In this document: in pieces, positions 16,909 through 25,121 of the stretch
Layout: the number at the start of each line of letters is the position of its first letter
Position numbering within the stretch: position 1 is the stretch's first letter
Assembly (NCBI RefSeq): GCF_030687575.1
Contig: NZ_CP117439.1
Coordinates: forward strand, 930,001-994,000
DNA length: 64,000 nucleotides
Origin: Pseudomonas sp. FP2309
GTDB taxonomy: Bacteria; Pseudomonadota; Gammaproteobacteria; Pseudomonadales; Pseudomonadaceae
Direction of reading: 5' to 3'
The notes under the pieces: model-generated
What the model was told of the DNA's origin: nothing
The model's input: the letters and a program-made list of their open reading frames with translations, nothing else
Database searches by the model: none
Made by a program: the position numbers and the translations under genes

Positions 16909-17690
16909 TGAAAAAATTATTCGTTGCATTGATGCTTGCGGCGCTGCCGCTACTGTCATTGGCTGCCGAGCACGGCGGCCCGGAATTGGAAAAAGTCGAT
17001 ATCGACGTGTCTGATAAAGCAGCCCTGCAGGACGGCGCACGCACGTTCGCCAACTACTGCATGGGTTGCCACAGCGCCAAGTTCCAACGCTATGAGCGTG
17101 TTGCCGACGACCTGGGTATCCCCCACGAGTTGATGCTGGAGAAGCTTGTGTTCACGGGCGCCAAGATTGGCGACCACATGAACATCGGCATGAAGCCAGC
17201 AGACGCCAAGGCTTGGTTCGGGGCTGCGCCGCCTGACCTGACGCTGGTAGCGCGCGTGCGTGGCACTGACTGGCTCTACGGCTACCTCAAGTCCTTCTAC
17301 GAAGACCCGGCTCGCCCGTGGGGTGTGAACAACAAAGTGTTCCCGAACGTCGGTATGCCTAACGTTCTGGTCGGCCTGCAGGGTCGCCAAGTGGTAGGAT
17401 GCAAGCAGGTTCAGGTCGTTGAGAACGGCAAGAAACAATATGATCCGTTGACCGGTACGCCTCTGACTCACGAAGCGTGCGACCAACTGACCATCGTGCC
17501 TAAGAGCGGTGCGCTGAACGAAGAGCAGTTCGACGAGAAGGTCAAGAACCTCGTGACCTTCCTGGCCTACTCGGCCAACCCGGTCAAATTGCAGCACCAG
17601 CGCATCGGTACGTATGTCTTGCTGTACCTGGCTTTCTTCTTTGTATTCGCCTATCTGCTTAAACGCGAATACTGGAAGGATGTGCATTGA
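16908..17690 (+). CDS. petC: Cytochrome c1
   Basis: A 260-residue protein with a cleavable signal peptide (to about residue 20, LLSLAA), a heme c attachment site CMGCH, the methionine-bearing loop MPNVL region, and a C-terminal membrane anchor (YVLLYLAFFFVFAYLLKREYW). A segment with two extra cysteines (VVGCKQVQV...HEACDQL) may form a disulfide-stabilised insert, as in some other proteobacterial c1 proteins. It takes electrons from the Rieske subunit and hands them to soluble cytochrome c. Last gene of petABC. Confidence 0.96.
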   Translation: MKKLFVALMLAALPLLSLAAEHGGPELEKVDIDVSDKAALQDGARTFANYCMGCHSAKFQRYERVADDLGIPHELMLEKLVFTGAKIGDHMNIGMKPADAKAWFGAAPPDLTLVARVRGTDWLYGYLKSFYEDPARPWGVNNKVFPNVGMPNVLVGLQGRQVVGCKQVQVVENGKKQYDPLTGTPLTHEACDQLTIVPKSGALNEEQFDEKVKNLVTFLAYSANPVKLQHQRIGTYVLLYLAFFFVFAYLLKREYWKDVH

Positions 17691-17719
17691 TCCAACCGTA
17701 AGCAATTGCTGTTAATCTT

Positions 17720-17799
17720 GCGCGCCCAGCGGCATCTCTGACCCGTAGCGACCCGGTCATCAGGTCCTACAGAGATGCTCTCTGGGCGCGCTCGTTTTT
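17720..17799 (+). terminator. Long stem-loop between petC and sspA
   Basis: Outer arms GCGCGCCCAG (17720-17729) and CTGGGCGCGC (17782-17791) and inner arms GCATCTCTG (17732-17740) and CAGAGATGC (17770-17778) form a nearly continuous 19-bp stem with a 29-base apical region, then CGTTTTT. It fits an unusually large terminator for petABC, or an attenuator or structured leader for sspA. Confidence 0.7.
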
Positions 17800-17836
17800 G
17801 AGCTTTCGATAATTTCAACAAGCGAGGAGGACCGCC

Positions 17837-18454
17837 ATGGGCGTGACCAATCGGTTGGCCTGTTACTCCGACCCCGCCGACCACTATTCCCACCGAGTAC
17901 GCATCGTGCTCGCAGAGAAGGGTGTCAGCGCCGAGATCATCACTGTGGAGGCGGGCCGTCATCCGCCAAAACTGATCGAAGTGAACCCTTACGGCAGCTT
18001 GCCCACCCTGGTCGATCGTGACCTGGCGTTGTGGGAGTCGACCGTGGTGATGGAATACCTGGATGAGCGTTACCCTCATCCGCCTTTGCTGCCGGTGTAT
18101 CCGGTGGCGCGTGCCAACAGCCGCCTGCTGATCCATCGGATTCAGCGTGACTGGTGTGGGCTGGTGGATGTGATTCTGGATTCGCGCAGCAAAGAAGCCG
18201 CCCGTGTGGTGGCGCGCAAGGAATTGCGCGAGAGCCTCACCGGCGTTTCGCCGCTGTTCGCCGACAAGCCTTTTTTCCTCAGCGAGGAACAAAGTTTGGT
18301 GGATTGCTGCCTATTACCCATACTCTGGCGCTTGCCGATTATGGGCATTGAACTGCCGCGGCCAGCCAAGCCGCTGCTTGATTACATGGAGCGCCAGTTT
18401 GCGCGTGAGGCTTTCCAGGCGAGTCTGTCTGGTGTCGAACGCGATATGCGCTAA
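17837..18454 (+). CDS. sspA: Stringent starvation protein A
   Basis: A 205-residue glutathione-S-transferase-fold protein: thioredoxin-like N-domain (about 10-88, [24 protein letters not shown]) and helical C-domain. It has no GST activity; in E. coli it binds RNA polymerase and helps in acid and starvation survival and phage P1 late transcription, and in Pseudomonas and Francisella relatives it affects virulence gene expression. A strong GAGGAGG site precedes the ATG. It is followed 17 bases later by sspB. Confidence 0.95.
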   Translation: MGVTNRLACYSDPADHYSHRVRIVLAEKGVSAEIITVEAGRHPPKLIEVNPYGSLPTLVDRDLALWESTVVMEYLDERYPHPPLLPVYPVARANSRLLIHRIQRDWCGLVDVILDSRSKEAARVVARKELRESLTGVSPLFADKPFFLSEEQSLVDCCLLPILWRLPIMGIELPRPAKPLLDYMERQFAREAFQASLSGVERDMR

Positions 18455-18471
18455 GGCTTAAGGAGCCGCTG

Positions 18472-18891
18472 ATGAACTCCAGTCGACCCTACTTGGTCCG
18501 CGCGCTCTATGAGTGGATTGTGGACAACGATTGCACCCCGCACATGCTGGTCAACTCTGAATTTCCCAAGGTTGACGTGCCGCAGGGGTTTGCCAGTGAC
18601 GGGCAGATCGTGTTGAACGTATCTCCGAGTGCTGTGCGCCACCTGCACATGGACAATGAAGCTGTGAGCTTCGAAGGGCGTTTCGGCGGTGTGCCACATA
18701 CGCTGTTCGTGCCCATTGGTGCCATCCTCGGGATTTACGCCCGGGAAAATGGTCAGGGCATGGTGTTCGATCTGGAGTCGCCTTTCGAGGAGGACGAAGC
18801 GGTCGAAAGCGAGGACGGTAGCGATGTGCCGCCACCGGATGCCGAACCGCCGCGTCCAAGCGGACGGCCAAGCCTCAAAGTGGTGAAGTAA
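18472..18891 (+). CDS. sspB: ClpXP specificity factor SspB
   Basis: A 139-residue adaptor that delivers ssrA-tagged proteins to ClpXP. The N-terminal 110 residues are the tag-binding domain (SSRPYLVRALYEWIVDNDCTPHMLVN; LFVPIGAILGIYARENGQGM). An acidic, Pro-rich linker leads to the C-terminal tail SGRPSLKVVK, the ClpX-docking motif. It is in an operon with sspA as in most gamma-proteobacteria. Confidence 0.95.
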   Translation: MNSSRPYLVRALYEWIVDNDCTPHMLVNSEFPKVDVPQGFASDGQIVLNVSPSAVRHLHMDNEAVSFEGRFGGVPHTLFVPIGAILGIYARENGQGMVFDLESPFEEDEAVESEDGSDVPPPDAEPPRPSGRPSLKVVK

Positions 18892-18916
18892 GCGGTTCAG
18901 CCCTTGGGCGAACCGG

Positions 18917-18951
18917 AAAAAATGCCCCGACCTGCGTCGGGGCATTTTTTT
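18917..18951 (+). terminator. Rho-independent terminator of sspAB
   Basis: Stem AATGCCCCGA / TCGGGGCATT with a 6-base loop and a run of seven T, 30 bases after sspB. Confidence 0.92.
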
Positions 18952-18989
18952 GCGCGCAGGATATGGATGAAAGTCGCGACTGAACGGTG

Positions 18990-18998
18990 ATCGTACAA
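18990..18998 (-). promoter_or_regulatory. TTGTACGAT motif upstream of the FCD regulator gene
   Basis: The minus strand reads TTGTACGATCAC here, 51 bases before the regulator ATG. The same nine bases (TTGTACGAT, then N-AC) occur at 21156 in the kdgD promoter. This may be a binding half-site used for autoregulation. Confidence 0.4.
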
Positions 18999-19048
18999 CC
19001 GCCATGGGCTATGATGCTGCCTTAGTCCGCCGAGATAGATGACCCCTC

Positions 19049-19798
19049 ATGGAAAACGCCAACACCGCCCCTCGTCTTCCCCGCAAGCGCCGCAGCCTTG
19101 CCCAGGAATTGGTCACGGTGTTGTCCGAACAGATCCGCGACGGCGAGCTCAAGCGGGGCGACAAGTTGCCCACTGAGTCGGCGATCATGGAGGCCCATGG
19201 CGTCAGCCGCACGGTGGTGCGCGAAGCCATCTCGCGTTTGCAGGCGGCCGGGCAGGTGGAAACCCGTCACGGTATCGGCACGTTCGTGCTCGACACGCCA
19301 AGCCCCAGCGGCTTTCGCATCGACCCGGCGACGGTCGTTACCTTGCGCGATGTGCTGGCCATTCTGGAGCTGCGTATCAGCCTGGAAGTGGAGTCCGCCG
19401 GCCTCGCTGCACTGCGTCGCAGCGATGCACAACTGGCGGCGATGCGCGCCGCGCTCGATGCGTTGAACGAAAGCGCGGCCCACGCCGGCGATGCGGTGGC
19501 CTCGGATTTTGCCTTCCACCTGGAAATTGCCCTGTCCACCGGCAACCGCTACTTCACCGACATCATGACGCACCTGGGCACCAGTATCATTCCGCGGACG
19601 CGTCTGAATTCGGCGCGTCTGGCCCACGATGATCAACAGCACTACATGAGCCGTCTGAGCCGCGAACACGAAGAAATTTATGAGGCGATTGCTCGCCAGG
19701 ATTCGGACGCGGCACGGGCGGCGATGCGTTTGCACCTGACCAACAGCCGTGAGCGGCTGCGCCACGCCCATGAAGAGGCGCAAGCGCAGCGCGGTTGA
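19049..19798 (+). CDS. GntR/FadR-type regulator with FCD domain
   Basis: A 249-residue regulator: winged helix-turn-helix at about 15-80 (RDGELKRGDKLPTESAIMEAHGVSRTVVREAISRLQAAGQVETRHG) and an FCD ligand-binding domain at about 100-235 with metal-ligand-type His and Asp residues (SDFAFHLEIALSTGNRYF, HEEIYEAIARQDSDAARAAMRLHL). FCD regulators usually sense sugar acids or other carboxylates. The glucarate/galactarate genes start 1.4 kb downstream, so it probably controls them, with an inverted phospholipase gene lying in between. A shared upstream motif supports this. Confidence 0.85.
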   Translation: MENANTAPRLPRKRRSLAQELVTVLSEQIRDGELKRGDKLPTESAIMEAHGVSRTVVREAISRLQAAGQVETRHGIGTFVLDTPSPSGFRIDPATVVTLRDVLAILELRISLEVESAGLAALRRSDAQLAAMRAALDALNESAAHAGDAVASDFAFHLEIALSTGNRYFTDIMTHLGTSIIPRTRLNSARLAHDDQQHYMSRLSREHEEIYEAIARQDSDAARAAMRLHLTNSRERLRHAHEEAQAQRG

Positions 19799-19812
19799 AT
19801 TGCCCGGGTTCG

Positions 19813-19840
19813 CCGTTCCCACGCGTCGTCTGGGAACGAT
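19813..19840. repeat. CGTTCCCA/TGGGAACG inverted repeat
   Basis: Arms CGTTCCCA and TGGGAACG enclose nine bases. This is a common intergenic hairpin in fluorescent pseudomonads. It lies between the convergent FCD regulator and phospholipase-like genes and may act as a terminator for both. Confidence 0.65.
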
Positions 19841-19843
19841 CAG

Positions 19844-20998
19844 TCAGACAGGTTGATTGGGTGTGTAGTCCTTAAGCAGCAAATACGTACTCCACCCCCA
19901 CCAGTCAGCGGTCCAGTGCTTGTCGTTAAGGTCATTTACGTCTTTGCGTCGGAGTACCTTGTCCCCCTCCAGCCTGAACAGTGGCGAAAAGTTGTTCGCC
20001 GGGTTCTGGGCCGCGTTCAAATCCGGCACGTATAAAGGTGCCTTGAAGTGGGCCGGGGAGGGCGCCGCACCGCTGATAAACGTGTCGAAGATTTCGTCCG
20101 CCGAAGCCTGAACGGCGCGTTTGACCTGCGTCCGATTCGCCGCGTCACTGGCATCGAAGTAGCGTTTATCTCCATAGGCATGCCACTCATCCCCCATGGC
20201 ATTGCGCACCTTGAGCCCGAATGTGCTGTCTTCGTCGTGCATGAAGCGACTGATCAGCGAACCCAATTCGTCGGGTGTCACCACGGCAGCCAGTTGCTTG
20301 CGCGGTACCCGCAGGTGCCCGGCGGAAAACAGATCGGTCAAAAAGTGATCAGCGAAGCTGTTCATGGCATACGCCAGTTCCAGCGCCTGGTCTGTGCCGG
20401 TTTGATGGGCCACGGCGGCCTGCTGCAGCGCCGCCGTATGCCCTGCCAGGTAGGCCGACAACGCCCATTCGCCGAAGTGGTCGGCGTTGTCTGCTGCGAG
20501 TTTCAGGTAGCGCCCCAGCGGAAACAGTGCCGACACCGCACTGCCACCGCCGGTGATGCGGTTCCACTCTTCGGACAACGTATCGCCAAGCGCGTCATAG
20601 GCCTCATGGGGTTGTTTGCCAGCCTTGATGGTCCCGTTGACCGCGTTGATCTCCTTCTGCATTACCGCGAGGATCTTGCCGGCCTCTTCCCGCGACGCCG
20701 GCAGTACGGCGAGCGTATTGAAGGCCGCGGTGAAACGTTGCACGCGCTCGGCCGCAGAGGCGCCATCGCTGATGGGCCGGCCGGGAATGCCATAAAAGTC
20801 ACCGCCCAGAGCAATCACCTGACCGTAGGTCAGCGCAAGCCCGTTGGGCAGGTGCAGTTGGACGTCACGTGCGGGAATCGGCGCGGCATCTTTAACGAAG
20901 CGCAGCAGCGTGTCGTCGCCGATCGCGGTGTGTTCGCTGCCTTCGAAGCGCAGAATCGTTGGGGTTTTTTCGGGTGCTGCGAGCTCAAGACCTGACAT
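19844..20998 (-). CDS. Zinc-dependent phospholipase C-like protein
   Basis: A 384-residue protein without a signal peptide or membrane helix. The signature NSFADHFLTDLFSAGHLR places His218, Asp222 and His228 with the spacing H-x3-D-x5-H, the same as a zinc-ligand trio of Bacillus cereus PC-PLC (His118, Asp122, His128). A second cluster, DHFGEWALSAYLAGH (His174, Glu177, His187), could supply further ligands. A PC-hydrolysing phospholipase C of about this size has been described from P. fluorescens, and I think this belongs to that family, though I cannot confirm it. AAGGAG precedes the ATG, and 38 bases upstream is a LexA-type palindrome. The gene interrupts a sugar-acid island in reverse orientation. 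Confidence 0.7.
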   Translation of the reverse strand: MSGLELAAPEKTPTILRFEGSEHTAIGDDTLLRFVKDAAPIPARDVQLHLPNGLALTYGQVIALGGDFYGIPGRPISDGASAAERVQRFTAAFNTLAVLPASREEAGKILAVMQKEINAVNGTIKAGKQPHEAYDALGDTLSEEWNRITGGGSAVSALFPLGRYLKLAADNADHFGEWALSAYLAGHTAALQQAAVAHQTGTDQALELAYAMNSFADHFLTDLFSAGHLRVPRKQLAAVVTPDELGSLISRFMHDEDSTFGLKVRNAMGDEWHAYGDKRYFDASDAANRTQVKRAVQASADEIFDTFISGAAPSPAHFKAPLYVPDLNAAQNPANNFSPLFRLEGDKVLRRKDVNDLNDKHWTADWWGWSTYLLLKDYTPNQPV

Positions 20999-21035
20999 GT
21001 TAGCTCCTTGCTATGTCGTAGGAATCTTCCTTTTT

Positions 21036-21053
21036 GCTGTACATATATACAGC
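21036..21053 (-). promoter_or_regulatory. LexA-type SOS box upstream of the phospholipase C-like gene
   Basis: GCTGTACATATATACAGC contains CTG-N10-CAG with an AT-rich centre; on the gene's strand it reads CTGTATATATGTACAG, one base from the ideal CTGTATATATATACAG. It ends 38 bases before the start codon, the place where LexA would overlap the promoter. Confidence 0.65.
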
Positions 21054-21136
21054 TATGGCGAGCATAGAGGATAAATTTCCTACGTCAAGAATCCTTGTTT
21101 CAACACCCACGGCAGGTCACGGACGATGAATTGCAG

Positions 21137-21177
21137 TTGACGAATTCTTTTATAGTTGTACGATGACGTACGACATC
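21137..21177 (+). promoter_or_regulatory. kdgD promoter with overlapping palindromes
   Basis: TTGACG (21137-21142) and TACGAT (21159-21164) are 16 bases apart, a fair sigma-70 promoter. The -10 box overlaps GTACG-ATGA-CGTAC (21158-21171), which itself overlaps the near-palindrome GATGACGTACGACATC (21162-21177). This is a suitable place for a repressor site. TTGTACGAT here also occurs upstream of the FCD regulator gene. Confidence 0.5.
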
Positions 21178-21232
21178 ATTAAAACCAACAACAACCTTTC
21201 GCCAGAAAGTCTTTACCCAGGGTGTTCGAATA

Positions 21233-22144
21233 ATGAATCCACAAGAACTGAAGTCCATCCTCTCCCACGGTCTGTTGTCTTTCCCCGTGACCGATTTCAA
21301 CGCCCAGGGTGACTTTCACCAAGCGGGCTACATCAAGCGTCTTGAGTGGCTCGCCCCCTACGGCGCCACTGCCTTGTTCGCCGCGGGCGGCACTGGTGAG
21401 TTTTTCTCCCTGGCCGCCAGCGAATATTCCCAAGTGATCAAGACCGCTGTTGATACCTGCGCCACCAGCGTGCCGATTCTCGCCGGTGTCGGCGGTTCGA
21501 CCCGTCAGGCGATCGAATACGCTCAGGAAGCCGAACGCCTGGGTGCCAAAGGCTTGCTGTTGTTGCCGCACTACCTCACCGAAGCCAGCCAGGACGGGGT
21601 TGCCGCCCACGTTGAGGCCGTGTGCAAATCGGTAAAGATCGGTGTGGTGGTCTACAACCGCAACGTGTGTCGCCTGACCGCACCGCTGCTGGAACGCCTG
21701 GCCGAGCGTTGCCCAAACCTGATCGGCTACAAGGATGGCCTGGGTGACATCGAGTTGATGGTGTCGATCCGCCGCCGTTTGGGCGACCGTTTCAGCTACC
21801 TCGGCGGCCTGCCGACTGCAGAGGTTTACGCCGCTGCCTACAAGGCCCTGGGCGTACCGGTGTACTCCTCGGCGGTGTTCAACTTCATCCCGAAAACCGC
21901 GATGGACTTCTACCACGCCATTGCCAAGGACGATCACGCCACCGTCGCCAAGATCATCGACGATTTCTTCCTGCCCTATCTGGACATCCGTAACCGCAAG
22001 GCCGGCTATGCCGTGAGCATCGTCAAGGCAGGCGCAAAAATCGTCGGCTATGACGCAGGTCCGGTGCGCACGCCGCTGACCGATCTGCTGCCGGAAGAAT
22101 ACGAAGCCCTGGCTGCGCTGATCGACAAGCAAGGCCCGCAATAA
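21233..22144 (+). CDS. kdgD: 5-dehydro-4-deoxyglucarate dehydratase
   Basis: A 303-residue class I aldolase-fold enzyme of the DHDPS/NAL superfamily. It converts 5-keto-4-deoxy-D-glucarate to 2,5-dioxopentanoate (alpha-ketoglutarate semialdehyde), water and CO2. The Schiff-base lysine is Lys167 in [10 protein letters not shown] and the assisting Tyr141 is in VVVYNRNVC; the loop [12 protein letters not shown] replaces the GTTGE-type motif. It is the first gene of the glucarate/galactarate set and the product feeds the next gene's enzyme. A GntR-type operator-like palindrome lies upstream. Confidence 0.93.
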   Translation: MNPQELKSILSHGLLSFPVTDFNAQGDFHQAGYIKRLEWLAPYGATALFAAGGTGEFFSLAASEYSQVIKTAVDTCATSVPILAGVGGSTRQAIEYAQEAERLGAKGLLLLPHYLTEASQDGVAAHVEAVCKSVKIGVVVYNRNVCRLTAPLLERLAERCPNLIGYKDGLGDIELMVSIRRRLGDRFSYLGGLPTAEVYAAAYKALGVPVYSSAVFNFIPKTAMDFYHAIAKDDHATVAKIIDDFFLPYLDIRNRKAGYAVSIVKAGAKIVGYDAGPVRTPLTDLLPEEYEALAALIDKQGPQ

Positions 22145-22153
22145 CCCATCAAT

Positions 22154-22181
22154 AAGGCCGCTGAGTAATCAGCGGCCTTTT
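22154..22181 (+). terminator. Terminator-like hairpin between kdgD and the dehydrogenase gene
   Basis: Perfect 11-bp stem AAGGCCGCTGA / TCAGCGGCCTT with a 4-base loop, followed by a short T-run, 10 bases after kdgD. In the middle of a functional gene set it may cause partial termination or protect the upstream mRNA. Confidence 0.7.
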
Positions 22182-22198
22182 GCGTCAGGAGAAGATTC

Positions 22199-23644
22199 GT
22201 GTCCCAAGCCCAGCGTTTTGAAAACTACATCAACGGCCAATGGGTGGCCGGTGCCGACTATTGCGTCAACCTCAACCCGTCGGAGTTGTCTGATGTCATT
22301 GGCGAATACGCCAAGGCTGACGTCGCTCAAGTCAACGCCGCCATCGACGCGGCCCGCGCCGCATTCCCGGCCTGGTCTACCTCCGGGATCCAGGCGCGCC
22401 ATGACGCGTTGGATAAAGTCGGCAGCGAAATCCTTGCGCGCCGCGAAGAACTCGGCACGCTGTTGGCCCGTGAAGAGGGTAAGACCCTGCCTGAAGCCAT
22501 CGGCGAAGTGACCCGCGCCGGTAACATCTTCAAGTTCTTTGCCGGTGAGTGCCTGCGCCTGTCCGGTGATTACGTGCCGTCGGTGCGTCCGGGCGTGAAT
22601 GTCGAGGTGACCCGCGAAGCCCTCGGTGTGGTTGGCTTGATCACCCCGTGGAACTTCCCGATCGCGATCCCCGCGTGGAAGATCGCCCCGGCCCTGGCCT
22701 ATGGCAACTGCGTGGTGATCAAGCCCGCTGAGTTGGTACCGGGCTGCGCCTGGGCCCTGGCTGAGATCATCTCCCGCGCCGGTTTCCCTGCGGGCGTGTT
22801 CAACCTGGTGATGGGCAGCGGCCGTGTGGTCGGCGACGTGCTGGTCAACAGCCCGAAAGTCGACGGCATCAGCTTCACCGGTTCGGTCGGTGTGGGTCGG
22901 CAGATCGCCGTCAGTTGCGTGTCGCGTCAAGCCAAAGTGCAGCTGGAAATGGGCGGCAAGAACCCGCAGATCATTCTCGACGACGCTGACCTCAAGCAGG
23001 CGGTCGAGTTATCGGTGCAGAGCGCGTTCTATTCCACCGGTCAGCGCTGCACGGCGTCCAGCCGTCTGATTGTCACCGCCGGCATCCACGACCAGTTCGT
23101 CGCAGCCATGGCTGAGCGCATGAAGTCGATCAAGGTGGGCCACGCGCTGAAAAGTGGTACCGACATTGGCCCGGTGGTTTCCCAAGCCCAACTGGACCAG
23201 GACATGAAGTACATCGACCTCGGCCAAAGCGAAGGCGCGCGGCTGGTCAGCGGTGGCGGTTTGGTCACGTGTGACACCGAAGGCTACTTCCTGGCGCCGA
23301 CGCTGTTTGCCGACAGCGAAGCCGCCATGCGCATCAGCCGTGAAGAGATCTTCGGCCCGGTGGCCAACGTGGTGCGCGTGGCGGACTACGAAGCGGCGCT
23401 GGCCATGGCCAATGACACCGAATTCGGTCTGTCGGCGGGCATCGCCACCACGTCCCTGAAGTACGCCAACCACTTCAAGCGCCACTCACAGGCCGGGATG
23501 GTAATGGTCAACCTGCCGACCGCCGGTGTGGACTATCACGTTCCATTCGGTGGCCGTAAGGGCTCATCCTACGGTTCGCGTGAGCAAGGTCGCTATGCGC
23601 AAGAGTTCTACACCGTGGTGAAAACCAGCTACATCGGTTCGTAA
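22199..23644 (+). CDS. Alpha-ketoglutarate semialdehyde dehydrogenase (2,5-dioxovalerate dehydrogenase)
   Basis: A 481-residue NAD(P)-dependent aldehyde dehydrogenase. Catalytic Cys284 is in GQRCTASS and general base Glu250 in LEMGGKNPQ; the cofactor loop is FTGSVGVGRQ and the oxyanion Asn is in TPWNFPIAIP. Placed directly after kdgD, it very likely oxidises 2,5-dioxopentanoate to 2-oxoglutarate, the last step of glucarate/galactarate breakdown. Translation starts at GTG, with AGGAGAAG five bases before it. Confidence 0.9.
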   Translation: MSQAQRFENYINGQWVAGADYCVNLNPSELSDVIGEYAKADVAQVNAAIDAARAAFPAWSTSGIQARHDALDKVGSEILARREELGTLLAREEGKTLPEAIGEVTRAGNIFKFFAGECLRLSGDYVPSVRPGVNVEVTREALGVVGLITPWNFPIAIPAWKIAPALAYGNCVVIKPAELVPGCAWALAEIISRAGFPAGVFNLVMGSGRVVGDVLVNSPKVDGISFTGSVGVGRQIAVSCVSRQAKVQLEMGGKNPQIILDDADLKQAVELSVQSAFYSTGQRCTASSRLIVTAGIHDQFVAAMAERMKSIKVGHALKSGTDIGPVVSQAQLDQDMKYIDLGQSEGARLVSGGGLVTCDTEGYFLAPTLFADSEAAMRISREEIFGPVANVVRVADYEAALAMANDTEFGLSAGIATTSLKYANHFKRHSQAGMVMVNLPTAGVDYHVPFGGRKGSSYGSREQGRYAQEFYTVVKTSYIGS

Positions 23645-23745
23645 CACGCAGCACCCCGTGCAACCGCCCCCAACAGGCGGCGGTTGCGCACTCAACACCG
23701 CACATCATTACCCGCAAAAAAAATAATTAGTGGGAGTACAGCTAC

Positions 23746-25110
23746 ATGCAAGCGACCAAGCCGACCCACGTCCGCTATTTGATCCTGCTCATGCTTTTTT
23801 TGGTGACCACGATCAACTACGCCGACCGGGCCACTATCGCCATCGCGGGCTCCAGCCTGCAAAAAGACCTCGGCATTGACGCGGTCACCCTCGGTTACAT
23901 CTTCTCCGCATTCGGTTGGGCCTACGTGGCCGGGCAAATTCCCGGTGGCTGGCTACTCGATCGCTTCGGCTCGAAAAAAGTCTACGCCCTGAGCATCTTC
24001 ACCTGGTCACTGTTCACCGTGCTGCAAGGTTATGTCGGTGAGTTCGGTGTTTCCACCGCAGTCGTTGCGCTGTTTATGCTGCGCTTCATGGTAGGCCTGG
24101 CCGAAGCGCCATCCTTCCCCGGTAACGCGCGTATTGTCGCCGCCTGGTTCCCCACCGCTGAACGCGGTACGGCCTCGGCGATCTTCAATTCGGCGCAGTA
24201 CTTCGCCACGGTGCTGTTCGCGCCGCTGATGGGTTGGATCGTCTATCGCTTCGGCTGGCAGCACGTGTTTATCGTGATGGGTGTGATCGGCATCGTGTTC
24301 TCGCTGGTTTGGCTGAAAGTTATCCACAGTCCGCGCCAGCATCCGATGATCAACGAGGCCGAGTTCAACCATATCGCGGCCAATGGCGCGATGGTCGATA
24401 TGGACCAGGACAAAGGCAAGGGTAAGAAAACTGACGGTCCGAAGTGGGATTACATTCGCCAGTTGCTGACCAATCGCATGATGCTCGGCGTGTACCTGGG
24501 CCAGTACTGCATCAACGGCATCACCTACTTTTTCCTGACCTGGTTCCCGGTGTACCTGGTGCAGGACCGTGGCATGACCATCCTCAAGGCTGGGTTCATT
24601 GCCTCGTTGCCGGCGATCTGCGGCTTTATCGGCGGTGTGCTCGGCGGGGTAATTTCCGACTACCTGCTGCGCAAAGGCCATTCCCTGACGTTCGCCCGCA
24701 AGGCGCCGATCATCGCCGGCCTGTTGGTGTCGAGCAGCATCATCGCGTGCAACTACGTCGATGTTGAATGGATGGTGGTGGGCTTCATGGCCTTGGCCTT
24801 CTTCGGCAAGGGCGTTGGCGCGCTGGGTTGGGCGGTGGTGTCCGACACTTCGCCGAAACAAATCGCCGGCCTCAGTGGCGGCCTGTTCAACACCTTCGGT
24901 AACCTCGCTTCCATCACCACACCGATTGTGATCGGCTACATCATCAGCACCACCGGCTCGTTCAAATGGGCGCTGGTGTTCGTCGGCGCCAACGCGCTGG
25001 TGGCGGTGTTCAGCTACCTGGTCATCGTCGGCCCGATCAAACGCGTAGTACTCAAAGAGCCGCCAAGCAAGGGGCCAGAGTTGACCAACCTAACCCAAGC
25101 GCATTCCTGA
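23746..25110 (+). CDS. gudP: MFS transporter, D-glucarate/galactarate (GudP-like)
   Basis: A 454-residue, 12-helix major facilitator of the anion:cation symporter family. The start [23 protein letters not shown], followed by [31 protein letters not shown], is characteristic of GudP/GarP sugar-acid transporters. The cytoplasmic central loop is at about 200-235. It lies between the semialdehyde dehydrogenase and garD genes and is the uptake system of the set. The symbol rests on family resemblance and context. Confidence 0.87.
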   Translation: MQATKPTHVRYLILLMLFLVTTINYADRATIAIAGSSLQKDLGIDAVTLGYIFSAFGWAYVAGQIPGGWLLDRFGSKKVYALSIFTWSLFTVLQGYVGEFGVSTAVVALFMLRFMVGLAEAPSFPGNARIVAAWFPTAERGTASAIFNSAQYFATVLFAPLMGWIVYRFGWQHVFIVMGVIGIVFSLVWLKVIHSPRQHPMINEAEFNHIAANGAMVDMDQDKGKGKKTDGPKWDYIRQLLTNRMMLGVYLGQYCINGITYFFLTWFPVYLVQDRGMTILKAGFIASLPAICGFIGGVLGGVISDYLLRKGHSLTFARKAPIIAGLLVSSSIIACNYVDVEWMVVGFMALAFFGKGVGALGWAVVSDTSPKQIAGLSGGLFNTFGNLASITTPIVIGYIISTTGSFKWALVFVGANALVAVFSYLVIVGPIKRVVLKEPPSKGPELTNLTQAHS

Positions 25111-25121
25111 GAGGCACCGTG

